In this document: in pieces, positions 1-7,135 of the stretch
Layout: each line of letters opens with the position of its first letter
How positions within the stretch are numbered: the first letter of the stretch is position 1
Source: a virus
IMG/VR virus record: IMGVR_UViG_3300047322_000435
Location: 1-49,937 of that record
Length of the DNA stretch: 49,937 nucleotides
Reading direction: 5' to 3' (one strand)
Notes under the pieces: generated by a model
What the model was told of the DNA's origin: nothing
The model's database searches: none
Seen by the model: the letters and a program-made list of their open reading frames with translations, nothing else
Made by a program: the position numbers and the translations under genes

Positions 1-115
1 GATCAGGACGCCCCTGGCGCCGATGGCGAGGCTGGCGAGGCTGGCGAGGCTCAGGATGGCCAGGACGCCCCTGAGAGCGGCCAGGACGCCCCTGGCGCCG
101 ATGGCGAGGCTGGCG
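1..115. repeat. Terminal direct repeat, left copy (circular overlap)
   Basis: These 115 bases are identical to 49823-49937. The overlap begins with GATCAG, whereas inside the tandem repeat the same position reads GGCCAG, so it is anchored in sequence unique to the upstream flank and not only in the repeat. The coding frame of the metallopeptidase/VWA gene continues across the join. This supports a circular or circularly permuted genome, although an assembler overlap of a fixed length would look the same. Confidence 0.85.
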
Positions 116-1197
116 AGGCTGGCGAGGCTCAGGATGGCCAGGACGCCCCTGAGAGCGGCCAGGACGCCCCTGGCGCCGATGGCGAGGCTGGCGAGGCTCA
201 GGATGGCCAGGACGCCCCTGAGAGCGGCCAGGACGCCCCTGGCGCCGGTCACGACGATGGTTCGGAGACTTACAGCCTGGACGATGCGCCCGAAGCGAGC
301 GAAACCCTGGCCGAAGTCACGCAAGCCATCACGGAGCGCCAGGCGTCCGATGCGCCGAAGCCCATGGCCGGCGGCTTGCACGGGTATCGCAACGTGACCG
401 TGGCGTTGCCGTCCCATGTGTCACGCGCCGATCCCATGCCGCATGTCGCGGCATACAACGCGGCATTACCGGGACGCGCCGTGTTGCATGGCCAGATATC
501 GCGGTTGCTGGTCTCGCCGGAACGGGTGTCGGTGACACACCGCGAAACCTCGGGCCGGCTCGATCGCCGCGCCCTGGCGCGGCTTGGCACGGGAGCCCTG
601 GACGTATTCAGCCGGAAGCAAGAAACCCCCGGCATGGACACGGCGCTTCTGGTCCTGATTGACCTGTCATCGTCCATGCGCGGCGCGGCGCACGCCATGG
701 CCTGCGTGACCGCGTTTCACCTTGCCGCCGCCGCCGAAGATGCCGGCGCCAAGGTAGCGGTTCATGGTTTCATGGACCACGATGAACCCATGGACGTGGC
801 GACCGCCCGGATTGTGTGCCTGCTACCGTTCGGGATGCCGGTTCGCGCCAATGCTCATCGGATCATGGCGGTCCACCCGCATGTCACGACGCCACTGAGC
901 CCTGCCATTTTGGGTTGCGCCGAAGTGCTGCGAACGATTGACGCGACGCGGCGTGTCATGATGGTCCTGACCGATGGCGATTGTGACTACGGCAACGGCT
1001 GCGTGACCGATGCCTGCCTTGTCGCCAGGACGTGGGGCGTCGAGGTTGTCGGTTTGGGCATGGCCGCGCCACAGGTCGCGGCGGCTTTCCCCGATGGCCA
1101 CAGCGTCAATGTCCCGACCCTGGATGCACTGGGTCAAACCGGTTTGGGCGTGCTGGCGCGGATGCTTGAGGAAGCCGCGCCGGAGTTGGGCGCATGA
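1..1197 (+). CDS. Metallopeptidase-VWA (CobT-like) protein, C-terminal part
   Basis: This is the 3' part of the gene that starts at 49103; across the circular join the protein is about 638 aa. The frame is open from base 1. It begins with acidic repeats rich in D, G, E, A and Q (about 80 residues), then a spacer, then a von Willebrand factor A domain. The MIDAS motif is visible: DLSSS (D codon at 661), a Thr in TTPLS, and LTDGD near 970. The VWA domain should bind a divalent metal and a partner, by family analogy the AAA+ ATPase encoded just upstream. CobT of cobaltochelatase has the same acidic-linker plus VWA layout, but nothing else here suggests cobalamin synthesis. The downstream gene overlaps the stop by ATGA. 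Confidence 0.85.
   Translation, partial: DQDAPGADGEAGEAGEAQDGQDAPESGQDAPGADGEAGEAGEAQDGQDAPESGQDAPGADGEAGEAQDGQDAPESGQDAPGAGHDDGSETYSLDDAPEASETLAEVTQAITERQASDAPKPMAGGLHGYRNVTVALPSHVSRADPMPHVAAYNAALPGRAVLHGQISRLLVSPERVSVTHRETSGRLDRRALARLGTGALDVFSRKQETPGMDTALLVLIDLSSSMRGAAHAMACVTAFHLAAAAEDAGAKVAVHGFMDHDEPMDVATARIVCLLPFGMPVRANAHRIMAVHPHVTTPLSPAILGCAEVLRTIDATRRVMMVLTDGDCDYGNGCVTDACLVARTWGVEVVGLGMAAPQVAAAFPDGHSVNVPTLDALGQTGLGVLARMLEEAAPELGA
4..249 (+). repeat. In-frame 78-bp tandem repeat in the metallopeptidase-VWA gene
   Basis: Two 78-bp units (4-81, 82-159), a 69-bp unit lacking one GGCGAGGCT (160-228), and a partial unit (229-249). Each unit encodes about 26 residues alternating QDAPGADGEAGEA-type and QDGQDAPESG-type segments. 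The repeats keep frame, give a strongly acidic low-complexity linker between the protease and VWA domains, and vary by loss of a 9-bp sub-repeat, so the copy number is probably unstable. Confidence 0.9.
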
Positions 1198-1394
1198 CGC
1201 GCCCCACGCTGGATATGCGCATGATCCGCGCCGCCGCGACCGATGCCGGCAACCGCTACATGCGCCAACACCCCGAAGCCCGCCCGGACGGCTCCGCCGT
1301 CTGGACGCGCGAAGCACTGGACGCGGCCACCGCTGAGTTTCACAGGCTATGCCGCGCCGCTGGTATCTCACCCCACACCCTGCCAAACCGCTGA
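1194..1394 (+). CDS. Small hypothetical protein (66 aa)
   Basis: The ATG overlaps the stop of the VWA gene (ATGA), indicating translational coupling. The product is helical and charged, with WTREALDAATAEFHRLC in the middle. No domain recognised. Its place in the + strand run after the AAA+/VWA pair suggests co-expression with them. The 66-residue length and stop-start overlap are typical of a genuine phage gene, but homology was not checked. Confidence 0.6.
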   Translation: MTRPTLDMRMIRAAATDAGNRYMRQHPEARPDGSAVWTREALDAATAEFHRLCRAAGISPHTLPNR

Positions 1395-1407
1395 AAGGAC
1401 TTCACCG

Positions 1408-1527
1408 ATGCGAGACGACCCAAACGAGACACGCCGCCAGAACATACGCCGCCAGAACTGGCTGGCGAACGCCATGATTATCGGCGGCATGTTGCTGTTC
1501 CTGGTGTTGCTGGTGACGCTGCGATGA
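1408..1527 (+). CDS. Small single-pass membrane protein (39 aa)
   Basis: Starts at ATG 1408 with GAAAGGAC about 8 bases upstream. The N-terminal half is polar and Arg/Asn-rich (RRQNIRRQNWLANA), followed by one hydrophobic helix MIIGGMLLFLVLLVTL to the C terminus. The positive-inside rule predicts a cytoplasmic N terminus. The stop overlaps the next ATG (ATGA). Function unknown; it could anchor a partner of the AAA+/VWA machine in the membrane, which is inference from position only. Confidence 0.6.
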   Translation: MRDDPNETRRQNIRRQNWLANAMIIGGMLLFLVLLVTLR

Positions 1528-1799
1528 CACGCCGCGCGCCGCCTGACAGACTGATTAACCGCGACCCTGGACCGCGCGCGGCCAGGGTGGCGCGCCGCGC
1601 CATGCGCCGCGCGGCCATGGCGGCACGGGTGGCCCGGGATGCCGCCGCGCGCGTGTGGCACCCGGGCCATGGCCCCGGCACCGTGGTTTGCGCCACGTCG
1701 CCCCACGCGGATGGCGCGCCGCGCGTCATCATCGCGTGGGATGATGGCACCGAAGGCAAGGTATGCGAAGCGGAACTACGCGCCTCGCCGCTGCCCTGA
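1524..1799 (+). CDS. Small basic protein with Tudor/SH3-like C-terminal half (91 aa)
   Basis: The ATG overlaps the preceding stop. The first 45 residues are very Arg/Ala-rich and could bind nucleic acid. The C-terminal half reads VWHPGHGPGTVV, then VIIAWDDGTEGKV. This V-x-HP-x-x-G-x-G-x-V plus hydrophobic-x-(W/F)-DDG pattern is typical of small Tudor/SH3-like beta barrels such as the C-terminal domain of UvrD-type helicases. Last gene of the + strand operon that begins at 47551; a strong hairpin terminator follows at 1821-1851. Function not known. Confidence 0.6.
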   Translation: MTRRAPPDRLINRDPGPRAARVARRAMRRAAMAARVARDAAARVWHPGHGPGTVVCATSPHADGAPRVIIAWDDGTEGKVCEAELRASPLP

Positions 1800-1820
1800 G
1801 ACCTACCGCCGTGCCTTCCC

Positions 1821-1851
1821 AAGCCGCCAGCCTGTCTCAGGCTGGCGGCTT
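1821..1851. terminator. Bidirectional intrinsic terminator between convergent genes
   Basis: A perfect 14-bp stem (1821-1834 with 1838-1851) with a 3-base loop, flanked by A residues on the left and T residues on the right. It sits between the end of the + strand gene at 1799 and the end of the - strand gene at 1837, whose stop codon lies in the loop region. It should stop transcription from both sides. Confidence 0.85.
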
Positions 1852-2139
1852 TCCCATGCCATCCTCAAGCCGTCGCACCCGTTCTTCCAGGCTGCGCTCC
1901 GTTTGGTCCAGCCGCGCGTACAGCGTGTCGAACGCCCGTAGGATCATGGTCTCGGTCTCGCCGGCCCGCGCCGCGATGAACGCCCGTAGCGCGGCATGAT
2001 CCGCCTTGACGTGGCGCGTGTCGGCCTCAACCACCGCGAGCCCGGACCGCATGGCCCGGAGTTCCAGCAAGACCGCTTCGTGGTTGTCGTTGATCCGCCG
2101 CATCATCGCGTCCAGCCTGCGGCCCATCTCATCATCCAT
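1837..2139 (-). CDS. Small coiled-coil protein (100 aa)
   Basis: The chosen start is the internal ATG at 2139 (MDDEMGRRLDAMM), because the longer frame runs into the repeat-rich noncoding region upstream. The whole product is predicted helical, with heptad-like spacing (VEADTRHVKADHAALRAF, then LDQTERSLEERVRRLED), so it is probably a coiled-coil oligomer. It is the last gene of the - strand lysogeny/replication block and ends in the shared terminator. No enzymatic motif. Function unknown. Confidence 0.6.
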   Translation of the reverse strand: MDDEMGRRLDAMMRRINDNHEAVLLELRAMRSGLAVVEADTRHVKADHAALRAFIAARAGETETMILRAFDTLYARLDQTERSLEERVRRLEDGMGKPPA

Positions 2140-2184
2140 GCCCGCGCGCTCCTGTTCGTGCCTGTCGCCGGGCGCCACCACGGC

Positions 2185-2201
2185 AAAGCGACAATGCGAA
2201 A
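2185..2201 (+). repeat. Iteron-like repeat AAAGCGACAATGCGAAA, copy 1
   Basis: Exact 17-base match to 2223-2239 and 5027-5043. Copies 1 and 2 start 38 bases apart (not a simple whole number of turns) and lie beside the candidate origin. Confidence 0.75.
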
Positions 2202-2222
2202 TCACCACACAACGCCCGTGTT

Positions 2223-2239
2223 AAAGCGACAATGCGAAA
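2223..2239 (+). repeat. Iteron-like repeat AAAGCGACAATGCGAAA, copy 2
   Basis: Exact 17-base match to copies 1 and 3, in the same orientation, placed between two ACAACGCCCGTGTT elements. Confidence 0.75.
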
Positions 2240-2256
2240 ACCACAACGCCAGCGTT

Positions 2257-2289
2257 ACACAACGCCCGTGTTGACAACGCTACAAGACT
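2257..2289 (+). repeat. 33-bp inverted repeat, left arm
   Basis: Pairs with 2374-2406 at 32 of 33 positions (a C/G difference in the operator-like part). The arm contains ACAACGCCCGTGTTG followed by ACAACGCTACAAGACT. The 84-bp spacer is AT-rich. Confidence 0.9.
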
Positions 2290-2373
2290 GAACGGCACAG
2301 TCAGCCGCTTATATAGAGTATATATATTCTCTTTAATCCTCTCTCTCTCTCCGCGTGCATAACCCGTGGGATA

Positions 2374-2406
2374 AGTCTTGTAGCGTTGTCAACACCGGCG
2401 TTGTGT
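2374..2406 (-). repeat. 33-bp inverted repeat, right arm
   Basis: Reverse complement of 2257-2289 apart from one base. It ends 13 bases before the stop codon of the primase-helicase gene, so on a primase transcript this arm is read first and the two arms could fold into a very long hairpin. Confidence 0.9.
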
Positions 2407-2418
2407 CGGGCTCTGTCC

Positions 2419-4902
2419 CTACGGCCCGAAAGCCGCAGCCGCCCGGCGATGTGCTTGATTATCCACGATTTTCGCCAGTTCCGGGCCGGTCATGGTGTCA
2501 TACGTTGGGTCAGCGTCGGGTCTGACCCAAAGCGTGCGGCGCCCCCAACGGGTCTGCACGGCGTTGCCCTTGGACAGTAGCCGGCACCCGATCTGGCGCA
2601 GGATACTGCCCACGCCGATGACATGCGGGACAACCGTTCGCGCGGGCAAGCCCTCTGTCCCGGATCGCACGGCGGCGTTGGCTTCGTTGACGATGTCCTG
2701 CGCCGAGAAAATATCCGGGAGTGTCCCAGGGTTGGGCAGCGTCAACGCCAGTCTGTCCAACAGCCACGCCTGCACGGGATCGGCGCCTTGCCTGATGAGT
2801 TCCTGCTTGTCCCGGGTCATGGGCGCGTGTCCCTGGACTTCGTCGGCCATGATGCTTTCGTCCCAATAGCGGATCAGCCACTCCACGACGGCGTGGGCGT
2901 TGGTCGCGCCCCACGGCGAGGGCGCCTTGAGCCACGCCGCCAGCTTCTGGTGCCGGGACACGTCCCACCCGGTTTCCTTCACCCGGATCACCCAGATGCG
3001 CCGGTCGTCCGCTGGCAGCGCCATGGGCTGGTCCTCGTTGGTCGACATGACCAGCACGAACACGTTGGCCATGTTGATTTGCTTTTCGCCCTTTTCGTTG
3101 ACTTCCTCCCACTCACGGCCCGGGTCGCACATGCGTTTGAGGTTCTCATACTGATCGTGGAAACTCATGTTGCGGCGCGAGGTCATGCGGGTCTCGGGCA
3201 TCAGCACGAGACGGTTCATCATCCAGGGGTTGAAGTCGTTGGTGAACATGCGGTGGGACAGCGTGATGGACCGGTTCTCCCCCAGCACCTGCATGAGGGG
3301 CGCCCAGATTTGTTCCTTGCCCGCGCCTTGTTTGCCGATGAACAGGGGATTGTGGCCCGGCTTGATGCCCACGGCGCCGACGACCATCGCCATGTAGAAC
3401 AGCAATCTCCGGGCGTTCTCGGTTTCCTCGAACGTGGCGACGCCGGTCAGCGCGTGCAGCAGCGCCCACCACTCGCTGTCCCGGACGTGCCTGTCCAGGA
3501 CATCGTCCGGGACAAGCCGCAGGACACGGTCGATGTCGATCCAGGTATTGAGATAGTTTTTCGATGTGCCGTTCTTGGCCTGTCGCTTCAGGATTTCTTC
3601 CTGCCCGGGGAACCACCCCAGGCGGTGGATGAGCCGTCGCCGGCTGACATCGCCCATATACCATTGCGACGGCGTGATGGGCTTGTTCGCTTTGCCCGCC
3701 GTGGGCAGTTGGTCGCGCAACAAGGGCGTCCACCAAAAGTTGAAACCTCGCTCGGGCATCTCGGCCAGGGTGTTGGTGTTGACGAAGACGCTCTTGCCGG
3801 AGTGGTAGACCGTCGTGTCCCAGAACTCAGCGACGATGGCGGGGTCTGGGGGTAAAGGGCTTGGGGGCGCCTTGTCCGGGTCCACCGCGTCGAACTTCGA
3901 GGGGTCGAAGTCGTCGATGGTGAACAGGCCCCCGGTCTCGTCGCTGAGCATCTGGTTTACCCGGGCGCGCACGTCCTCGGGCTTGCGGTCCTGGCAATGC
4001 CCGTGCCAGCACTTGAAGCCGCCGCCCCGAAAGAAAAACGTGCCCGTGTCCTCGGCGCCGGTCCCGGGCGTGTGTTCATGCACCCAGGGGCAGCGCACGT
4101 CCCAGCCGGTGCCCTGGGAGGCTTTGCGTTCGTTGCCCAGGACCAGACCCAGCTTGCGCATCGCCCGCAGGGTGGGCTCCACGGGACGGCGGCTCGGTCC
4201 TGGCGCTGGTCCCGGGACAAGTCCCGGGACAGGTCCCGGGGGCGAGGTCGAGGTCGCTTTGTCGAACGGATCGAAGGGTTCTGGCTCGGTGTGCCGCATC
4301 ACGGCTTTGACCCCGATGGGTAAACGCCGTTCAAGTTCCGCCGGGTCGTGCCTGGGTCCCGTCGCGTGGGTGAGCCGCGCTTTGTGGGCCGGCTTGTATT
4401 TGGTGTTGCTCCCAAAGGGCAGGCGCATGATGCGAACCACGCCCTTCATGCCGGGGTCCTTGCCGCCGAACAGGACAACTATGATGGCGTCGATCAGCGC
4501 GTCACCCCGCGTCCTGTCGGTCACGGGCGGGTCCAGGACATACCCCCAGTGTTCGTTGCCGGGCGAGGTCTCGACCTTGTAAGTGGGCTCGCCCAGCAGG
4601 CCCTGGACTTCACCGGGGGCGACCTTGGGGCCGACATCGTCCACCACCAGGGCGCGCAGCGCCTCGAAGTTCTCGATCCGCCGTAGGCCGGGCGTGTTCA
4701 CGAGCCCGACGCAGAAGTAATTATTCCAGTCCGGGTTGAACCGGGACAGCACGTTCTTGGCGGGCTGCGTGGCCCAGTAGGGGCGGTATATGTCGTCCCG
4801 TCCCAGGACCGGGACCGAACAGACTTCCACCCGGGGCCAGTCGGCCCCGAAGATCAGTTCCAGAAACTCCTGGTTGTTCGTGATGGGTTGGGTTTTGGGC
4901 AT
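2419..4902 (-). CDS. Primase-helicase (AEP-like primase plus DUF5906-type ATPase), 827 aa
   Basis: Replication initiation protein. The N-terminal third (LRALVVDDVG near 85, HWGYVLDPPV near 120, RIMRLPFGSN near 160) resembles RepB/archaeo-eukaryotic-type primase domains of phage proteins. A Pro-rich linker and a zinc-binding module follow (C271, H275, then CWHGHC at 298-303). The C-terminal half is a superfamily 3-like helicase ATPase with Walker A GKQGAGKE at 523-530 and a later VLVMSTNEDQP sensor-like segment, as in DUF5906 proteins. The start chosen is ATG 4902; the frame stays open upstream but that part is Arg-rich and noncoding in character. An AAAGGAG lies about 22 bases upstream, which is long. 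It ends next to the candidate origin. Confidence 0.85.
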   Translation of the reverse strand: MPKTQPITNNQEFLELIFGADWPRVEVCSVPVLGRDDIYRPYWATQPAKNVLSRFNPDWNNYFCVGLVNTPGLRRIENFEALRALVVDDVGPKVAPGEVQGLLGEPTYKVETSPGNEHWGYVLDPPVTDRTRGDALIDAIIVVLFGGKDPGMKGVVRIMRLPFGSNTKYKPAHKARLTHATGPRHDPAELERRLPIGVKAVMRHTEPEPFDPFDKATSTSPPGPVPGLVPGPAPGPSRRPVEPTLRAMRKLGLVLGNERKASQGTGWDVRCPWVHEHTPGTGAEDTGTFFFRGGGFKCWHGHCQDRKPEDVRARVNQMLSDETGGLFTIDDFDPSKFDAVDPDKAPPSPLPPDPAIVAEFWDTTVYHSGKSVFVNTNTLAEMPERGFNFWWTPLLRDQLPTAGKANKPITPSQWYMGDVSRRRLIHRLGWFPGQEEILKRQAKNGTSKNYLNTWIDIDRVLRLVPDDVLDRHVRDSEWWALLHALTGVATFEETENARRLLFYMAMVVGAVGIKPGHNPLFIGKQGAGKEQIWAPLMQVLGENRSITLSHRMFTNDFNPWMMNRLVLMPETRMTSRRNMSFHDQYENLKRMCDPGREWEEVNEKGEKQINMANVFVLVMSTNEDQPMALPADDRRIWVIRVKETGWDVSRHQKLAAWLKAPSPWGATNAHAVVEWLIRYWDESIMADEVQGHAPMTRDKQELIRQGADPVQAWLLDRLALTLPNPGTLPDIFSAQDIVNEANAAVRSGTEGLPARTVVPHVIGVGSILRQIGCRLLSKGNAVQTRWGRRTLWVRPDADPTYDTMTGPELAKIVDNQAHRRAAAAFGP

Positions 4903-5026
4903 GGGGGATCGCGCGCCGCGTGGCGCTCCTTTCCGTGCGAGGTTGCTGGGTCCGTATGTGTCTCGCGCGTGTTGTTCGCGCGGGGCGGCGACCCTGTGCC
5001 CGCGACCGACACGGGTCAAGCCGCCG

Positions 5027-5043
5027 AAAGCGACAATGCGAAA
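5027..5043 (+). repeat. Iteron-like repeat AAAGCGACAATGCGAAA, copy 3
   Basis: Exact match to the copies at 2185 and 2223, but placed upstream of the primase-helicase coding region, so the repeats flank that gene. Confidence 0.75.
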
Positions 5044-5172
5044 ATAAGATGAGCCTTGCGGCGCGGCGCGCGGCGAACTAAATGTGCGTGGCTTTCCACT
5101 CGCGCGGGTTCTGTCCGCGTGGGCGGGGTTGCAGGACCGTATTCCGTCGCGCAGGGGTGTGCGACGGAACTC

Positions 5173-5205
5173 AAACGCCCGGCGAAGCCACACCGCCGGG
5201 CGTTT
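5173..5205. terminator. Hairpin terminator downstream of the 79-aa gene
   Basis: Perfect 12-bp stem AAACGCCCGGCG / CGCCGGGCGTTT with a 9-base loop and T/A ends on both sides. It lies 14 bases past the stop of the - strand gene at 5219, so it may separate transcription of the integrase block from that of the primase, or attenuate it. Confidence 0.7.
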
Positions 5206-5218
5206 CTGCGTCCGGGGG

Positions 5219-5458
5219 TTATTCCAGGGGTGTCAGCGCCAGGATGCCGTTCTCGGTTATTTCAATCCAGCCGGGGCGAAGCCCTTCCCTCACGTAGCCA
5301 AGCCGCTCCAGGCGCGTCAGGAGCGGCCTGGGGGCGTTTCCGGGCCTCGGGATCGGCCCGTGGTCTCGCAGCCGCTCCAGGACCCTCCTGGCGTCCTTCG
5401 TGAGAGGCACCGGTCCCCAGGGCGGATCGTTCAGCGTGCGGGCAGGCTCAGCGGACAT
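5219..5458 (-). CDS. Small winged-helix-like protein (79 aa)
   Basis: The sequence LTKDARRVLERLRDHGPIP, then APRPLLTRLERLGYVREG, then GWIEITENGILAL follows the helix-helix-helix-wing pattern of small winged-helix DNA-binding proteins: a recognition helix ending in LERLGYV and a wing with a final ITENGILAL strand. The ATG overlaps the end of the upstream gene by 11 bases. It could be a transcriptional regulator of the - strand block. The domain call is by pattern only. Confidence 0.6.
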   Translation of the reverse strand: MSAEPARTLNDPPWGPVPLTKDARRVLERLRDHGPIPRPGNAPRPLLTRLERLGYVREGLRPGWIEITENGILALTPLE

Positions 5459-5651
5459 GCGTGAGCAACGCCGTGAGCGCCGCCCCCACCGCCGCGCCCG
5501 CGCCCAGCAGCACGCCCCCGGCGGTCAGCCCCTGGATCAGCAGCCGCCGGGGACCGAAAGTCTTGATATGGCGGATCTGCTCGGTGCGGTTCTCGATATC
5601 GAGCAATAGCAGGTCCCATTTGGCGCGCTGGATCTGTTCGGCTGTGGTCAC
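5448..5651 (-). CDS. Small membrane protein (67 aa)
   Basis: An amphipathic, charged N-terminal helix (AEQIQRAKWDLLLLDIENRTEQIRH) is followed by a hydrophobic Gly/Ala-rich segment, LIQGLTAGGVLLGAGAAVG to the C terminus, likely one membrane helix. It starts 4 bases after the stop of the 89-aa gene. This layout is common in phage accessory genes near integrase, for example superinfection-exclusion or holin-like proteins, but no specific function can be assigned. Confidence 0.6.
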   Translation of the reverse strand: MTTAEQIQRAKWDLLLLDIENRTEQIRHIKTFGPRRLLIQGLTAGGVLLGAGAAVGAALTALLTHVR

Positions 5652-5655
5652 GGCG

Positions 5656-5925
5656 TTAATCGTGGCTCGCGGCGACCGCGCGGTCGTTGGCCTTCCTGAT
5701 TTTTTCGTTGTTTATATCGAAGTGAAGCAGCGCGCCCATGAGACTCGTGCCAAGACTGGCGCGGGCGCCGTTCGTGGAACGGCTGAGTTCACGAACGAGT
5801 TGCCGCAGTTCGATAACCTCATCAGGGTCCAGACCGGAGAGGATCACCGTTTGGGTCGGTTGCTCCATTATTTCCTCCGCGATGCAACGCGCATATTCCG
5901 ACAGGTGTTCCAGGGAGTTGGACAT
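5656..5925 (-). CDS. Small hypothetical protein (89 aa)
   Basis: Start ATG 5925 has a good GAAAGGA ribosome-binding site; the longer open frame upstream overlaps integrase and is a shadow. The product is helical: SLEHLSEYARCIAEEIME, then DPDEVIELRQLVRELSRS. No recognised domain. It sits 31 bases downstream of the integrase stop and is closely packed with the next gene, so it belongs to the integrase operon. Confidence 0.6.
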   Translation of the reverse strand: MSNSLEHLSEYARCIAEEIMEQPTQTVILSGLDPDEVIELRQLVRELSRSTNGARASLGTSLMGALLHFDINNEKIRKANDRAVAASHD

Positions 5926-5956
5926 GGGGTAAATCCTTTCAGAGGTTAAGCGCGCG

Positions 5957-7135
5957 TCACGCCGCGCGGTTGTCGCTGTAGGCGCGGCGCATGGCGTCAA
6001 CGCGCCGCGCGTTTTCGCGGACTGATACGCCAGCGTTGTGAAGATACACGCGGGCCACGGTCGCCGGGTTGTCCGCCAGAATGTGCGCCACGTCGGCCAC
6101 GGTCCATCCCTGCTGTATTCTGAGCGTGGCGAAGGTGTGGCGGAACACGTGCGGCGTGAGACGGGGCAAGCCGGCCTCGGTTTTGAAACGATCAAAGCCC
6201 CGCATCAGGCGGTGGCTCAGAAACAAGGGTCCCGTGGGCTTGCCCTGTGACTTCGGCGCGTGGAAGGCTTCACGCTTCAGGACCGCGAGCAGCCGATCCG
6301 TCACGAAGACATCAGCGCAGCGCCGCTTGTTTTTGGGTTGATAGTCCGGGTTCACGAAGTCGATGAACTCGTGTCCCGGTGTCAGGTCCACGCGGTCCCA
6401 GGTCAGTTCCAGGATCGCGTCCCGGCGCTGGCCACTGTCCAGCGCGATGCAGGTGAACAGCGCGGCGCGCCGGTCCACGTCGGCGGCGCGTTTTAGCCAT
6501 TGCACCGCCAGATCGAAGACACGGGCGTCTTCCTCCGCTGTGAGCGTGTAGTTCCGTGGCGCCGTGACCGGCGGCATCTGGTAGACGGGCACGGCGTCGC
6601 GCGGGATAATCCGGTTCCTGGCGCCCCACTTCAGGACCGTCACCACCACGCTCAGATGGCGCCGCGCGGTGCCCTGGGACCAGCCGGCGGCGAGGATGTC
6701 GCGGTGCAGTTCGGCCAGCTTCTGTTCGGTGATCCGGTCCGCCGGGTAGTGTCCCAGGACCTGTGCCAGCTTGTTGACCGTATGATCCTGCGCGCGGGTC
6801 AGACGCTGGGTCTGGGTTGTCGCTACATAGTTGTCCGCCAGTCGCGCGAACGTGAGAGGCGCGCCCGTCGCTTGTTTGGGTGTCAGCCGATCCTGCTTCC
6901 AGAACGTGAACCTGTCTTCGGCCTCGGTCCGATCAGGGGTGTGGCAGGCTTGCTCGTTGGTGCGGTGATCGGTCGTGCCATCGGCTTTGAGGATGACATC
7001 GGTGTGCTTGATGACCCAGCGTCCCGTGGGCTTTTGCCATAGATACGCATTGCGAACCGTCCACTCGACGGCGCTTTCGCCGGGACGGCGAGGGCTTCTT
7101 GTGGGTTTGCTGATCTGAGGTTTTTTAAGAGCCAC
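5957..7135 (-). CDS. int: Tyrosine recombinase (phage integrase), 392 aa
   Basis: Catalyses site-specific integration of the phage genome. Visible catalytic residues are Arg in LDSGQRRDA (about 234), HVFRHTFATLR (about 328, the H-x-x-R box) and the nucleophilic Tyr in VARVYLHN (about 364). A SAM-like core-binding domain begins around LTFARLADNYVATTQTQ. The annotated start is GTG 7135, with AGAGG about 10 bases upstream, inside the excisionase-like frame. The two frames overlap by about 250 bases, and an A_AAA_AAC heptamer sits 9 bases into the integrase frame. No attachment site could be identified. Confidence 0.93.
   Translation of the reverse strand: MALKKPQISKPTRSPRRPGESAVEWTVRNAYLWQKPTGRWVIKHTDVILKADGTTDHRTNEQACHTPDRTEAEDRFTFWKQDRLTPKQATGAPLTFARLADNYVATTQTQRLTRAQDHTVNKLAQVLGHYPADRITEQKLAELHRDILAAGWSQGTARRHLSVVVTVLKWGARNRIIPRDAVPVYQMPPVTAPRNYTLTAEEDARVFDLAVQWLKRAADVDRRAALFTCIALDSGQRRDAILELTWDRVDLTPGHEFIDFVNPDYQPKNKRRCADVFVTDRLLAVLKREAFHAPKSQGKPTGPLFLSHRLMRGFDRFKTEAGLPRLTPHVFRHTFATLRIQQGWTVADVAHILADNPATVARVYLHNAGVSVRENARRVDAMRRAYSDNRAA

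Larger units (their letters stand above)
2140..2418. other. Noncoding repeat-rich region; candidate replication origin / control region
   Basis: Gene-free stretch between the end of the primase-helicase and the coiled-coil gene. It holds two copies of AAAGCGACAATGCGAAA (2185-2201, 2223-2239), two copies of an ACAACGCCCGTGTT element, a 33-bp inverted repeat with one mismatch (2257-2289 and 2374-2406), and an AT-rich core with TATATAGAGTATATATAT and a CT run (2310-2352). Iteron-like repeats, an easily melted core and the adjacent primase gene are the usual marks of a phage origin. A regulatory or terminator role is the alternative. Confidence 0.5.
4903..5218. other. Noncoding leader of the primase gene
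   Basis: This 316-base gap contains a third copy of the 17-base iteron-like repeat (5027-5043) and a terminator-like hairpin (5173-5205). No convincing gene is seen; the open - strand frame here is only the upstream extension of the primase frame. The repeat lies about 125 bases upstream of the primase start and may bind the same protein as the copies at 2185 and 2223, giving autoregulation. That is inference. Confidence 0.5.

Noticed and set aside
1-249. CRISPR array
   Set aside because: The repeats are contiguous, in frame and code for an acidic linker; there are no spacers.
1-1197. Cobaltochelatase subunit CobT
   Set aside because: The VWA and acidic linker are similar, but an HExxH domain is present and no other cobalamin gene exists in the window.
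2623-3855. 410-codon open frame on the + strand
   Set aside because: Antisense shadow of the primase-helicase, whose motifs are clear.
4903-5193. N-terminal extension of the primase
   Set aside because: The frame is open, but it would cover an iteron copy and part of the hairpin and gives an Arg/Gly/Pro-rich sequence without domain features.
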